Assembly: GCA_903813345.2 (NCBI GenBank)
Contig: CAIIXF020000008.1
Coordinates: forward strand, 21,128,822 to 21,192,821
Direction: 5' to 3'
From: Owenia fusiformis
Lineage: Eukaryota > Annelida > Polychaeta > Sabellida > Oweniidae
DNA length: 64,000 bases
Shown: in pieces, positions 10,286 to 21,923 of the stretch
Position numbering within the stretch: position 1 is the first letter of the stretch
How the letters are laid out: every line of letters starts with the position of its first letter
Made by a program: the position numbers and the translations under genes
Notes under the pieces: model-generated
Database searches by the model: none
Told to the model about the DNA's origin: nothing
The model's input: only the letters and a program-made list of their open reading frames with translations

Positions 10286-11812
10286 CAATTCTTTGAAGCA
10301 AATGATTCTAAAAGTACAACATATCTTTGAAAAAATATCATTCTGTTAAGTGAAATTGTAAAAAATATTTTGCAATGTGTGAAATTGAATTAAAGCACAT
10401 GATTCAATGAATAGTGGATGCTTCAATTCACTTATGTCTTCTAGTCTAGGCTTTGAATTTGGACTACCACCCTCGTTCATAGTCTAGAATCAGGACATAT
10501 GTTAAATTTAATCATCTACAATGCATTGAGTCATTGGCTTAAATCCTATAATATAATATGCCTATCAATATAATATGTAATTATTTAAGTATCATCTCAA
10601 TGCTTTAATTTTAATAGAATTATTTTAATATTTTACTAACTGTATAATATGTAGTTTGCATTACTGTTGATAAATAAATAAATGATTGCACTGTTCAGTA
10701 AAGAAATATAGCAATTGTATTATTTAAACTGACTATACACTATAGAAATGATTTTCATTGAAAAATCAAATCAGTACCAAAATTATGGTTACCCTGTAGT
10801 AGTGAAAGGCACATTAGAAATGAATATCACCCCCTTCAATCTATTTTTACAGGTTTTTATGATTATTTCAGATTTTTCTATAGTTTGCGTAACCAGGACG
10901 GTGAATTTTCTTCATTTTTCATCAAACATTTCGTCTTACCAATATTTATTATATCTGTCAATTTTATCAAAATCGCGCCGCTACATTTGAAAATAATTCA
11001 AATTATGTAGTTTTTCCCATTGAGCTCCATTATAAAAATGGAATTTTCAAACTTAATATTTTAAAATTCTACGTGGTGAAAAGTTGCATATTGAGTAGTT
11101 AGTTAATGTTATGGTGTTAAAAATTCAAAACAAAAAGGAATAAAGAAAAAATGCCACAGAGCAGTCTCAATAGAGTATCTTTAAACCTTTCCCAGACCTA
11201 TATATTTTGAAATTATCCTTTTAATACTGAGTCCCCAGCATTCATAAAAAATGGTGTTCAAGGTACACTATCTATACAAATTATTTTTGCATCTTGGAAG
11301 TGCGGAGCAGCTCCATAAACGTAGCTCCGCACCCAATATTTAGAGGGGGCTCATATCTGAAGAACATTTCCGAATTTTTATAAAATCACACAGATACTGC
11401 CTGGCTTCCAAGATGCAAAAATAATTTGCATGGGTAGTGTATCTTGAACACCATTTTTTATGAATGCTGGGGACGCAGTATTAAAAGGATAGTCTCAAAA
11501 TATATAGGTCTGGGAAATGTTTAAGGCATACTGCGTCGCTATTAAATGAATTGCACTACTATTTTCAAAATTTTATTGGTATTTGGTGTCAAATACACAT
11601 ATCTTGGTATATTTGAAGTCCCAAAACGGCTTAGTTTCAGAAATATCCCAATTTTAAATTCAAAAATGACCGTTAGCTCCGCACCCTCCGCTCATTTGCG
11701 CCGCACCCAATATTTCCCACAGGCTCTGTCTGCATAGGGTGTATACGTAGATGATAAACGTATACAGTTGGATCTCCGTATAAAGCTTTACCTACATGTG
11801 TGTGGAACAATA

Positions 11813-12205
11813 ACCCAGATGCGAGTAGAAATAATCTTGATTTACGTCATTAAAAATTCAAAATTCAGTCAAACTAATATCATATTTGAAATCTACATGT
11901 AAAATTACATCTAGAAATGTGGTTTGAAAATGTGACTTCTAGCTCGGGGAGATTCCCCATAGACCCCATGCTATAAAATCACAAAAAATGAAATATCTTT
12001 TCTTTTAGTAGACAGATAATATTTTGCTTTACTGGACATATTTTCATTAGTATAAGTATGAGACGCATAAGGGTTATATGAAAATTGAGCCACTTAAATT
12101 AATAATATTCAAGTTTAAGGGAACTTTCTCATATACCTGCCATGTTAATTTACCCGAATCAGCCACCTGGTGATGAAACTGGTAACTACCTACTCGCATT
12201 TGGGT
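11813..12205. mobile_element. MITE with ACCCARATGCGAGTAG ends
   Basis: The ends ACCCAGATGCGAGTAG (from 11813) and CTACTCGCATTTGGGT (to 12205) are inverted copies. A related copy in the opposite orientation lies at about 37750-38195, sharing the ACATTTCTAGATGTAATTTTACA region and the PyACCAGGTGGCT block. It is non-coding. Confidence 0.65.
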
Positions 12206-12854
12206 AATTGACCGCAAGCATTTTTTAAGATTAATTGGCTAAGTAGGAACAGTATCCAATCAAATACTTTAACCATCAATTTGAAACACCAATCAAACCA
12301 GTAGGCTCTAGCAATTCCTGGAAACGACCCATTCAGTATCTCAACAAATGATATACAGGGTGTTTCATAACGAGCATCTCCAAAAAGTCAATTTGAGAAA
12401 AGATGGGTCTATAACATATGTACTATATGAGCCTATTTTATTATAGACAAACACATTTGGATCAACTAAACATCTACAATTCAAGAAAGTACAAATGGCA
12501 TCCCTTTGACCTTTATTTATTACAGTCCGAGAAGATCTTTCCTGACGAAAAGCCCGGCATTATGAAACACCAAGTACGTTTACTTATAAGTATACGTTAT
12601 AAGTTGTACTTTCACGTATGTGCGAAATCTCTCTAATGTGTGATTTCTTGGACGCTATTCAGACGACCAATTTCACTATGGTAAAATAATATTCCAGATT
12701 GCATTTTAATCGTTAATTGTAGTATTTTAATACGGTGAACTTTTAACCTAGAAAGAGAATTTTATAGGAAACGGTACAACATGTATGATGTTTGTCGTTG
12801 TCTTAGGAAAAACAAAATATATCTGAAAATTGAGGGAAAGTAATTTCAAACTGT

Positions 12855-12860
12855 TTTATT
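12855..12860 (-). terminator. AATAAA right after the receptor stop codon
   Basis: On the minus strand AATAAA begins one base after the TGA. If used, the 3' UTR would be only about 20-30 nt, which is unusually short. A downstream signal may be the true one. Confidence 0.35.
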
Positions 12861-12861
12861 A

Positions 12862-15030
12862 TCACTTTTCAACACGCATTTGCGTATCTGCATACATTGT
12901 TCCGACGCCCCTGACATGATATGTATTTGGATTAGACACAACTGCATCGTACGAAGGTGGAAGGTCTTCCACTCCAGATGCATTAAGGTCTAGAATAGGA
13001 GGGGCCATCCTATCTCCAGTGTTATTAACGGGTATCGGCATTTCATTAGCATCGGAAGAAGTACCATTGTCATGTATGCTCTCGGTATCCGTTAGTGAGC
13101 TAGTGTTCTGAGTAATCGACTGTGTTTGGTTCTGTTCAGTACTTTGGTCTAGTGTGGGTGAATCATTTTGGGCTTTGCTTATTGGCTCTGTACCATTGGT
13201 TTCTATCGTAGCTTGGTGAACATCAACAATATGAGCGGAGGGAGGATGGTGGTTGTATGCAACAGCAGCTGTTCGATACGATGAGGATCTAGCGGGCATA
13301 TCCCTTTCATCGGAGGTAGTGGAATCAAAATCACTATTGTCATTTGTGGTTTCATTATCGACGGGGAGGTCAGTTTTAATTGGACAACCTGAAATTGAGA
13401 AAGTTGAGATACGATTTTAGTAGGCTTCTCATTCTAATCTGATTAATTAGTTCCTCACCCTATCATCATATCTCTGTTTTTGAACAAGACTGACTATTTC
13501 ACGTTCTTGAAAGGAACTCACATTCTCACAGGAGCTACGGATTGCACTGGACGAAAGGCTCGGAGATTGAGGAACTCGGAATTAATAAAAGGCCATGATT
13601 TCTCATGATGAAGATACACGGTCATTTAAAATTTACTACTTGAAAATAACTACAATAGTAATATTTAATCTGAAAATACAAGGCATATAGCATAAATTAT
13701 TTAAACCTGGGAATGATTTGTTCCAAGCAGTTCGAAATTCCCGCCTCATCCTTGGGTCGAACTTGTATCTACATACTGTGTAAACGATTAAAGCAACAAC
13801 CAATAAGAGTGCAGCCAGCGCCGCATATTCACTTTTTATTGAAGGTCTTGTGCTTCCACTTGAGTCTTGGTTGTTGTTGTTATTTTTATGGCTTGATTGT
13901 GTATTGGAATCCTCGTAATCTCTGTTCTGCTGCTTTATTGCTGAAATAATAAAATACATATCATTGGGATATTATGGATTTGAAAAATATCATCTATATC
14001 CATGTATGGATACAAATGATATTTTTCCACACAGGATTGTTCGTTTATCCATGGGCATTCAATAGATATTGAAAGTCCATGGTTTATCCCATGGGAAATT
14101 ATTACTCAGCGAAAATTGACGCACTGAAAAAATATTGACAGATAAAAAATGAAAACCTTCGAATATTACTTTTGAAACCATCGAACATGATTTTTAAGAG
14201 GTGATATTCGATGGTTTAGGGATATTCTACTAAAATGTGATATATTGATCCATCCAAATATCAAATATATCTTCACTTGACATCCTCGAATCATGGGATA
14301 AATCAGTGTGTAACTAAAATTTCATTATGTAGTACCTTTGGGTCTTTGGAAATCGACTTGATCCCATATTTTACCTGGATATCTGCATTTCTCTTCATCT
14401 TCCCAATATTGACAATCATTCCAGCCATCACAAACTTCTGATGTCTTTACGCACTGGTGAGAACGTTCACAGTAGAAGTCATACCGCTTAAAGTTGCACA
14501 TACTTCCAGCTGAATGAGGATAAAGCCATTTAATCTTGCTTGTTTTTATCACATAGAAAGGCATGATAGTGGTATATCATATACTAATCGATCAAAATTT
14601 GATAAATCATCAGATAATATGCATATTTTACAAGAAATGAATCTGAAGGTATGTATAGTGAAGTATGATTCTATAATATACTAAAAGTAAATACAATTCA
14701 ATATTGGCACTGACTTTTGAAAAACAGATAAGCTCTTTTTGTTAGAATTTAACCACAGCACCCCAGTATGGCTAGTTCCATAATTATGAGTAACGATGTA
14801 CGTAATAACTACATACGGCACAATCCTTTTCCTCGAACGCATGTTACTCCATCAGGGCATAGCTTGTCCTTCAATGGGTCGTCTACAGGTGGACATTTCT
14901 TATATGCTGAGTTAAGGAGCCCTCTTCCCGTCTGATAATTGTAGCCCTCATCGGCCTGAGTTGGATTTGCTGCTGTTAACAAAATGAATATTAGATATCC
15001 AGTATCTACATAAAAATAAATGTATGCCAT
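12862..15030 (-). CDS. LDL-receptor class A domain membrane protein with PPxY tail (LDLRAD-like)
   Basis: Four minus-strand exons: 15030-14817, 14509-14336, 13940-13707, 13388-12862 (TGA 12862-12864). All junctions have GT/AG and matching phase; predicted length 382 residues. Residues 1-26 look like a signal peptide if ATG 15028-15030 is used. An acceptor at 14973-14974 would instead mark an unseen upstream exon. Next come a short Cys-rich stretch (KKCPPVDDP, LCPDGVTCVRGKGLC), one LDLa module (about 75-113, ending CDGWNDCQYWEDEEKC), an Asn/Ser linker, a membrane span (about 169-186) with basic stop-transfer RYKFDPRMRR, and a Ser/Thr/Asn-rich tail with PPSY at 351-354. LDLa-TM-PPxY order is that of LDLRAD3/4 proteins, whose PPxY recruits HECT ligases of the NEDD4 class (family knowledge). 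The assignment rests on architecture. Confidence 0.82.
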
Positions 15031-17809
15031 GTTAATGTTATTTGGCAGTAACCGAATTCTGTTCATATTATCTATCATACAATTTGGCACGTTAATGATT
15101 TTGGTTTAGGCCAAGAGTAGCCTATTTCTTGCTCGCACAAGTTATGTTTTTGTTGGGGATCGTCTGCTATCGGTTTGACTACTGTAGCATTATCACTGGA
15201 TAAACAAATCGTATTTATAGATCGTTGAATGTCATGTTCACTCTATAGTAGTATCCCTGTAGTATAGGTAGGCTACATCTTAGTTAATGATTCGTTTTTC
15301 TGAGAGAAATTATCCATCAGAATTTAATGAATAACTGCCCATGGGGTATTAGGCAGTCATTCATTATCTGACACTACTGGAACTAAATTCCGTGCAACAT
15401 TGTAGGATGAAGAATCTTTTTTATCGCTCAGTGGCTAGTTTACGTCATGCATCGATGTGGCAGCTGGTCCATGGTTTATGGCTTAGTATCTGGCAAGGTA
15501 TGTCTGTCTGGGATGACAACCTCCACATTTTATAACGTTTTCCTTGCTAAGCCCCAGGTTGCACCCTTACTGCTTGAATATTTCTGTAACATGTACTTCC
15601 TCGGAAAATGGATACTTCAAAATAGTTAGCTCGATACCACTACAAGACTGTGGCTCTGTTCTTATTGCCTCTTGAAAAACTAAGCCGACAGCTCGATCGA
15701 TAGCAGGCCTACACTTCTTCTTTCTAGTTTCATTTCAATTCCACACAAACAAATATATGGTGAAGTATTTACACTCTAATATACCTTGCTTTAGGTGTGA
15801 GCAACCCTTTTTTATAAGTAATGATTATGTTATTCGTTTTTTTGTCAGTTCCTTTTAATGCGGGTTTATCGGATGACGTTAGATGTTAATAAGGTACTTT
15901 CAAAAATATACTGAACAATACAATATTGGACAAACAGAGTACCTTATGCATTTCTAGGGGTTAGATATAGTAGAGTGATTTACGTACGAACAACACAAAA
16001 AGAGTAAAGCAATCAAGTGCGCCAGATTATTTTTTCTGGTTCTTTTTCACGCATGCGCAAGTATAAATTTATTTCCCATCATCATTTTCTACCCGAGTTT
16101 TCTAAAGTAGATTCGATTTGTACATGTACGGGGTGGTCAAAAACTGAAACTCATCCGCTATTTTCCCCAGGTCTTTGTCATTTTAAAGATCTACTCCCTG
16201 ATATTAGGTGAATTTGTACACCATTCCAACCAGCCTTCTATATTTCATGACAATCAACTTCAGACAGTCAAAATGTTAGAGCACTTCATAACAGCATTGG
16301 CAAACCCGCACAAGCTGTCAATGACACCGGACTGCATTCTTCGGCAGGTATGCCCTGGTACACTAAGAACGTAGGCGCACTCTCAAATTCTAAAGAAAAT
16401 TTCCCAGGGGTCGATCAAGTGTGATAATAAATATCTCACAAAAACAGAAATCGAGATGAAGATTAATGTTGAATAAAAAAGTTCTCAATAATTTCTTCTT
16501 TTTGGGTGAGTTTACATTTTACCAATAGTTGAATTCTTCGAAAAGCAGAAAGATAAAATCATCAATCAATCAATCCCGTCAGGTCAAAAACAATCACAAA
16601 GACATATACTGTATTTTACTTAATTTCGCAACTTATAGGATTAAATGAACAGTTTACCAAGTCCATGATTACTTTTTGACCTATAATAATATTGATATAA
16701 AACACAGTGATCACATTAAATAGTTATTGCAATTGGAAGCACAAGTATTGTAATGACCTTAATAGGGGTATTGAGATGGTACTGAAAATATATAGCTGAG
16801 AAAAAAGAACAAAGGACAGAGGGTATTTACAAGGATAACAATCGGATAAAATCAACACGGTTAACAACATCAAATATTTATTTACAACATTACAATACAT
16901 GCCTACAGTAATATAAAACAAGCCACAAACAATAACAGATAAAATGGAAATGCCATAACGAGATCCAACCCCGGAGGGCCAGAGGGCCATGCCTAGACTA
17001 TATCCTATTTTGGTAATTCTAAATATTTTTGTTTACATAGGAAGTGCTATTCAAAATGGCCGACTGGGTAAAATTAATTTGCACCTTTGTTACTTCAACT
17101 AGCTTTATTTCCACTTGACAATATGCTGTGTTACTTTTTATTGCATTTAATTGTACCTTACTACTTCATTGAAATTTTGTAATGTTTATTTTATTGAAGA
17201 AATGGTTCCTCTAATTGATAATTTTGTGCAAAAAATTTCACTGCAATTTCCACAGGAAAGTAGTACATCATAACAGACTGACTTCTAGTCAGTCTGTTGG
17301 ATACATACCAGGGCCATGCCACGCCTTAACTTCCGTTATCGTTATACATCTAATATTATCAAGTATTTGATCTCAAACTACTACTAGTGATAAAGACAAA
17401 GGCTTACCTCGTTGTACTATACCTAATGACATTAGGCTAATGTACTTCCGTATATCAACTCTAGTATCAGATATCCAAGACTCAACAAAGCGTGGTCCAA
17501 AATCCAAACATCCAACAAGAAGCCACAATCACACAGTCACACAGTATCCTTCCCCTCTGGTCAACTGACGAACTCAACTTAAAATTGTATCAGTTTTTAG
17601 CGACAGATATCAATCTAAATTCCATACCTTGTTGCAATAATAGGTTTCTACAATGCTGTTCTATTTACTCGACGTTAGCATTGTTTGGAAGTTAGAAACA
17701 TGAAAAGCCTTATCAAGCAACCGTTACACAACTCCCCTCCTTCTGAAAGGTTTTTAGGTCCTCGCCAAAAATCTAGATCATAATATATGTCTGTCTAGGG
17801 GGGCATACT
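15031..17809. other. Gene-poor spacer
   Basis: I see no supportable exon on either strand. A short perfect stem, AACAGACTGACT/AGTCAGTCTGTT with a 3-nt loop, lies at about 17272-17298. If the receptor has an upstream exon it should lie here on the minus strand, but I could not identify it. Confidence 0.4.
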
Positions 17810-17825
17810 TTAGGGACACCCTGTA
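17810..17825 (-). repeat. Mariner-like terminus next to the carboxypeptidase exon
   Basis: On the minus strand the sequence is TACAGGGTGTCCCTAAAG-like, the common end of some Tc1/mariner elements. It lies 36 nt past the donor of exon 2 of the carboxypeptidase-like gene. A matching opposite end was not found nearby; a similar TACAGGGTGTTTC occurs at 12355. Confidence 0.4.
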
Positions 17826-17860
17826 TTAGATGGCGATAACGATACCAAAGAAAGACCCAC

Positions 17861-18584
17861 TTGTGGTCTTCCAGAAGCTGAATATGCATTAAAAGGTGAC
17901 GCCACGTCAGAATAATTATGCTCGGGTCTCAATGACTTCTCAATAGCCTGCGAAGAGAATACGATCTCATCTTCATCGTTGATCAGCTGGATCAGATTTG
18001 GACTCTCTCTGTCCGGGTATGATAACATGACACGATAGGGGTTGCGTACCACTGGACTTACGCCGTAGCTTTCCCATTCCTCCTTTATCTGCGTCGCTTG
18101 CCTCAGATCTACCGGCGTTCCAGCAAGATCAGGTTCTGCTGTGAGGTTTCTAAAAATAAACATAGTCGTCAAACCAAGGATATCACTTTTCATAAAATCA
18201 TGATATCATCTATTTGTATTTGTATATTTATTTACCTCTAATCACGAGAGAGTTATTTTCACCCCCATTATATGTGATTACATTGACAGGTCATTTCCTG
18301 GACACTGGGGCCACCAAGTTCTAAGTAAATAAACTAAGGCACACCAGAAAAATGTCTAGTTGTTGCATAATGAACTTAATGCTGTTAGCGCTTATCTTCT
18401 TGATCAGCCGTTGTGTTATCCCTTCATCTCCATCTTTGATAATTTTATCTGATACGCCATCAAGGAACGTTCCACCTTTGGTTGTTGGATTTGGAACTGA
18501 GACAAATCCGATGATGACACCAACTACAATGACAATCGCCACCACTATGGTAACACCAACGACCACAACTCTTTGATTTGCCAT
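17861..18584 (-). pseudogene. Glutamate carboxypeptidase II (NAALADase/FOLH1)-like, first two exons only
   Basis: Exon 1 starts at ATG 18582-18584 with a short cytoplasmic end and a very hydrophobic signal anchor (about residues 6-30), as in type II GCPII proteins. Exon 2 (18149-17861) has NLTAEPDLAGTPVD, YRVMLSYPD and PFNAYSASGRPQ, matching the start of the GCPII luminal domain, and ends CAA|GTGGGT. Exon 1 can join by a GC donor at 18366-18365 (giving KFIINLTAEP, the best family spacing) or by a GT at 18342-18341 that adds 8 residues; both keep frame. No PA, zinc-binding M28 or dimerisation exons follow within the window, and other genes occupy the space. It is either an isolated fragment or a gene whose remaining exons lie beyond the window's start. 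Called pseudogene for lack of a catalytic domain, although what is present is open and undamaged. Confidence 0.7.
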
Positions 18585-19000
18585 CCTCGGTTAGTGCTCT
18601 GGGAATCGTAATTGAAGAAATCCGTCCTCCAACTGGATGATATAGGTAAATGTCTTATCTCAAAATGTGTTGTGTTCCAGACGCTTTTACAAACGATATA
18701 TTTGAATTTTGACAAGTCCAAGTATTCCAGATTCTCGCCTACATTGTTTTAATCACATTCACAAGTATCATCCATTGGCTTGTGATTTATAATTGATGTG
18801 TAAATTCAAATGCATAAATTCAAAGACAGTAAACATTATTCTAATACTGTAAGTGACCTTAAAGAATGTGTAATCTGAGGTAACATGCATGTGTTTTACT
18901 ATCACTTTAGTTCACTCCAGTTTTTTCAAAATATGGCAAGGGCTTCATTGTGTAGAATCAAAGATATCTCGATGTCAAGCACGATAACAAAGGGGTCAGA

Positions 19001-19136
19001 CTCTGTGTTTGCATCGTGGTAAGCCACGCCCTCTCCACCTATATCCTCGCGGAGATCGAAACTAAGTCCACATAAGACCAAGGCCTATCCAAAAGGATAG
19101 AGTTGAGAGGGCGTGGCGTACCGCGATGCAACAGAG
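19001..19136. mobile_element. Short foldback element
   Basis: CTCTGTGTTTGCATCGTGGT and AGCCACGCCCTCT on the left are matched by the complement of AGAGGGCGTGGC and CGCGATGCAACAGAG on the right. The arms are about 50 nt around a 35-nt loop. It has no coding potential and looks like a small MITE or hairpin. Confidence 0.6.
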
Positions 19137-19219
19137 AGAGATGCTATGAGTGTCCGAATGCTGTGTTTTTGGGACATCATTCTAGTTGATTGAAACACAG
19201 CCAACGTCTATGACTCCAG

Positions 19220-20345
19220 GTTCTTGAAGCTTCAACCACTCTCAGTAGTTCCTTTTCACGAACGAAAGGGACTCACCAGAAGCTATGGGTTGGTCTTTAT
19301 GCAGCATTGTTGGAAACGCACAATTCGTATATGCATCGATATTTACCTTTCAGTAAACAATCATGTGAATGATGATTTTGATTGTTTGTTACGAACTGGT
19401 ATGTTGACAACCAAGAAAGTTTGGATGATACCTGGGAATAGACCAGTGACATCTGGATCTACAGAAGACAGTTGGAAAGACAATAGCCGGGGCAAACAGC
19501 CCAAGAAGCACCCACATAGCAAGCTACGACACAACCCATAGGAAAACACCCTCAGGATTGCCCGAGAGGGAGGGAGGATGAGCAATCCACACAATCAGAT
19601 GGAATTCAGGACACTGACTTGGCACGGCCAAGGACAAGAATATTGAATAGAGGAAGAATATGCAGTTGTGGCAAAGAGTAAGAATGACAGGGGACTTAAG
19701 ATTCATCAAGGCAAGTCGCGTTGCCAGTCTCAGTCAGAAGTGAAACAGCGCTCAGGGTCATCTGATCCTGGTAAGACGATGGAGGGGCCAGGCCAGGACA
19801 AAAACCACAGTGCCAGGAAGCTCAAAGTTCCAAAGACGAATGAGACTAAAGAAGAGAGACTCCAGAGTATCAAATGGTCCAATGCCACAAAGAAAGAGGA
19901 GTGGAGTAATCTGGATAATGACTTGGATACAATTCAGGAGTCATCTCTAAGTGGACCAATTGAAAAGAAGATACAAGCCATGACAACCATCACATACTCA
20001 TCAGACAGATTTGGAGAGGAAGAAAAATGCCATTTAAAACCACATATTGTCCATATTGGTAGAAGACAGAAAGATATTAAAGACCTAGGAAAGGAACTAA
20101 AGGATCTAAAGAAACGTGACAAACAGGCAGGACCAATAGAGAGGAATGCACTAAGGGAACTGAGAGTTATAGTCAGGAGTAAACTTAAAACACTAAGATA
20201 AGCGGAATATCACAGAAGCAGAAGAGAGCGCACTAGGAAAAGAGCCTCTTTCACAAAGGATCCTTTTAGCTTTGTAAAGGAAATATTAGGCCAGAAGAAG
20301 AATGGCACCCTCAGAAGTTCCAAGGAAGAAGTGGAAAATCATTTA
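19220..20345 (+). mobile_element. 5' fragment of a non-LTR retrotransposon
   Basis: ORF 19668-20201 has NDRGLKIHQGKSRC near its start, half of a C2H2-like finger, then KWSNATKKEEWSNLDNDLD, an SSDRFG block and a basic stretch. A different frame from 20199 continues with HRSRRERTRKRASFTKDPF and FVKEILGQKK. That order is typical of the region just before the reverse transcriptase in LINE proteins with N-terminal C2H2 fingers (R2/NeSL-like groups, from memory). Frame breaks and the loss of similarity after about 20345 show a dead copy without RT or endonuclease. Confidence 0.7.
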
Positions 20346-21923
20346 ACCTTAGCAGTACTTTGGTTCGACCATAGCCCATGGTTCGACCTAGCAAATGTTT
20401 TAGGATCTATCCCCCATAAGCTTGTAGAATTCACTATGATGAGTTACTACATCTCACTAAAGATCCAGATGATGATCTTAGACTATTACAGCAACTTCAA
20501 GATGAGATTTTCGACAAAAGAGTTTACTACAGATTGAATTAGGTTTGAGGTAGGAATAGTGACCGGATGCACACTTTCTGTCGAGCTTTCGCAGGACAAT
20601 CACTCTGGAGAACATTAGGGATTTTAGGGATAAATGGCAATTCAAGAAAGAGAGCAATTGGAAGTATCACAAGATCAGCAGAGAAAGCATCAAAATGGAT
20701 CTGGATCTAACAAGCAGATAACTGGAAAACAAAATAAGAGTACACTAATAAGAAATATCAAAGACCAGAGATACTCCAAATAATTTTGAAATAGCAATAT
20801 AATAACATTATAAGGCAATCAACTGAAGCAATCAAAAAGCACTTTAATTAGAAGTAATCACAATTATTAATTACATTTGAAATTACAGTAATGATACCAT
20901 AGCTCGAATTCAATGTTGGGTAGTACACGTGCAATAACATGTCGATGGATCTCATTTGATACAAGCTGCTTGTAACTTGTTTCTGGTGTATATGGAAGAG
21001 AACGGGTAGCTCAACCTGAACCAAGTTTTAATAAGCATATTATGGTAGGTGTTCTTAAAATGATCTCATACTAAATCCGAAAATTATAAATAAAGGTTAT
21101 GTACTGGGAGGTTTTGGATATGGGGTTTATCTTGAGGGATATCTACCGGAGGGACCGTACATATCTAACGAGGGATAAACCTCGTATCCAAACTGACCGT
21201 ACATAACTGCTTTATCCTATACCCAGTGGAGTTTTCTAAAAAATCTTTTTTTCAACAGTTTTTCACATTTTTCAAATTTTACTTTTCAATTTTTTCTAAA
21301 ATATTTTTCAACTTTTTTTTAAAGCGGAAAGATATGCCCTGGAGCGGGAGATATGGAGGTTCTGGATATGGAAACCTCAAAATCCGGATACGGGATATAT
21401 CTTACATTCTCATCTTCCTCGATCCTAAAACTCTTCTTGGCATTGGATAAAGAATCATTACGACCTGCACATGCATATTGCAACATCAATATTGTATTGG
21501 ACCTTTTGTTCATCCTCAATGAAAACCACTTTTAATAAAAAATATATCAAAGCTTTAAATTAATTATATGAGTGATATCATGAATATCAACACACATAAC
21601 CCACAAGATCATCACGCAGTTCATTGATTTTGAAACATCTTACTTAGAAAGTTATTATCAAGATTGCACATTTCAATAACACTTACTTTGAATATTTTCT
21701 CTTTTCATAGTTAACGTTACAGTAATAGCCTCTTTTTTAAATCTAATATGATATGTTTTAATTGTAAAGTTTTAAATGAGTACATGAAATGCCGGAAGGT
21801 CATTTGCCCCAACCCTGTACATTCGCCTATTGATTAAAAAAGTAATACCCTCAAACCTAGGTAGAAAAAAGTAATGTAATGTGTTGCCTATTCCAGACCC
21901 CTCCGTCGTCTTCAATCACCAAC
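20346..21923. other. Spacer with minor repeats
   Basis: No gene supported. A frame at about 20420-20535 (ending QQLQDEIFDKRVYYRLN) may be more retroelement debris. Related phrases at about 21105-21200 and 21330-21400 (TTTTGGATATGG / TTCTGGATATGG and GGATAC) suggest a small duplicated piece. A poly-T-rich tract spans 21235-21320. Confidence 0.3.

Larger units (their letters stand above)
8878..11745. mobile_element. 2.9-kb inverted-repeat element with nested repeats
   Basis: Terminal inverted repeats of about 225 bp lie at 8878-9105 and 11522-11745; the outer ends share ACCCTATGCAGACAGAGCC. Inside the right end sits a second inverted pair, about 11178-11300 against 11402-11526. The interior also carries a reverse-oriented copy of the tandem-unit repeat family (about 9870-10285). 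I see no complete transposase and do not recognise the superfamily. Its left edge abuts the mariner element directly at a TA. Confidence 0.75.

Noticed and set aside
19361-19709. Minus-strand ORFs over the retroelement fragment
   Set aside because: The plus-strand reading has the recognisable LINE blocks; the minus frames are shadows.
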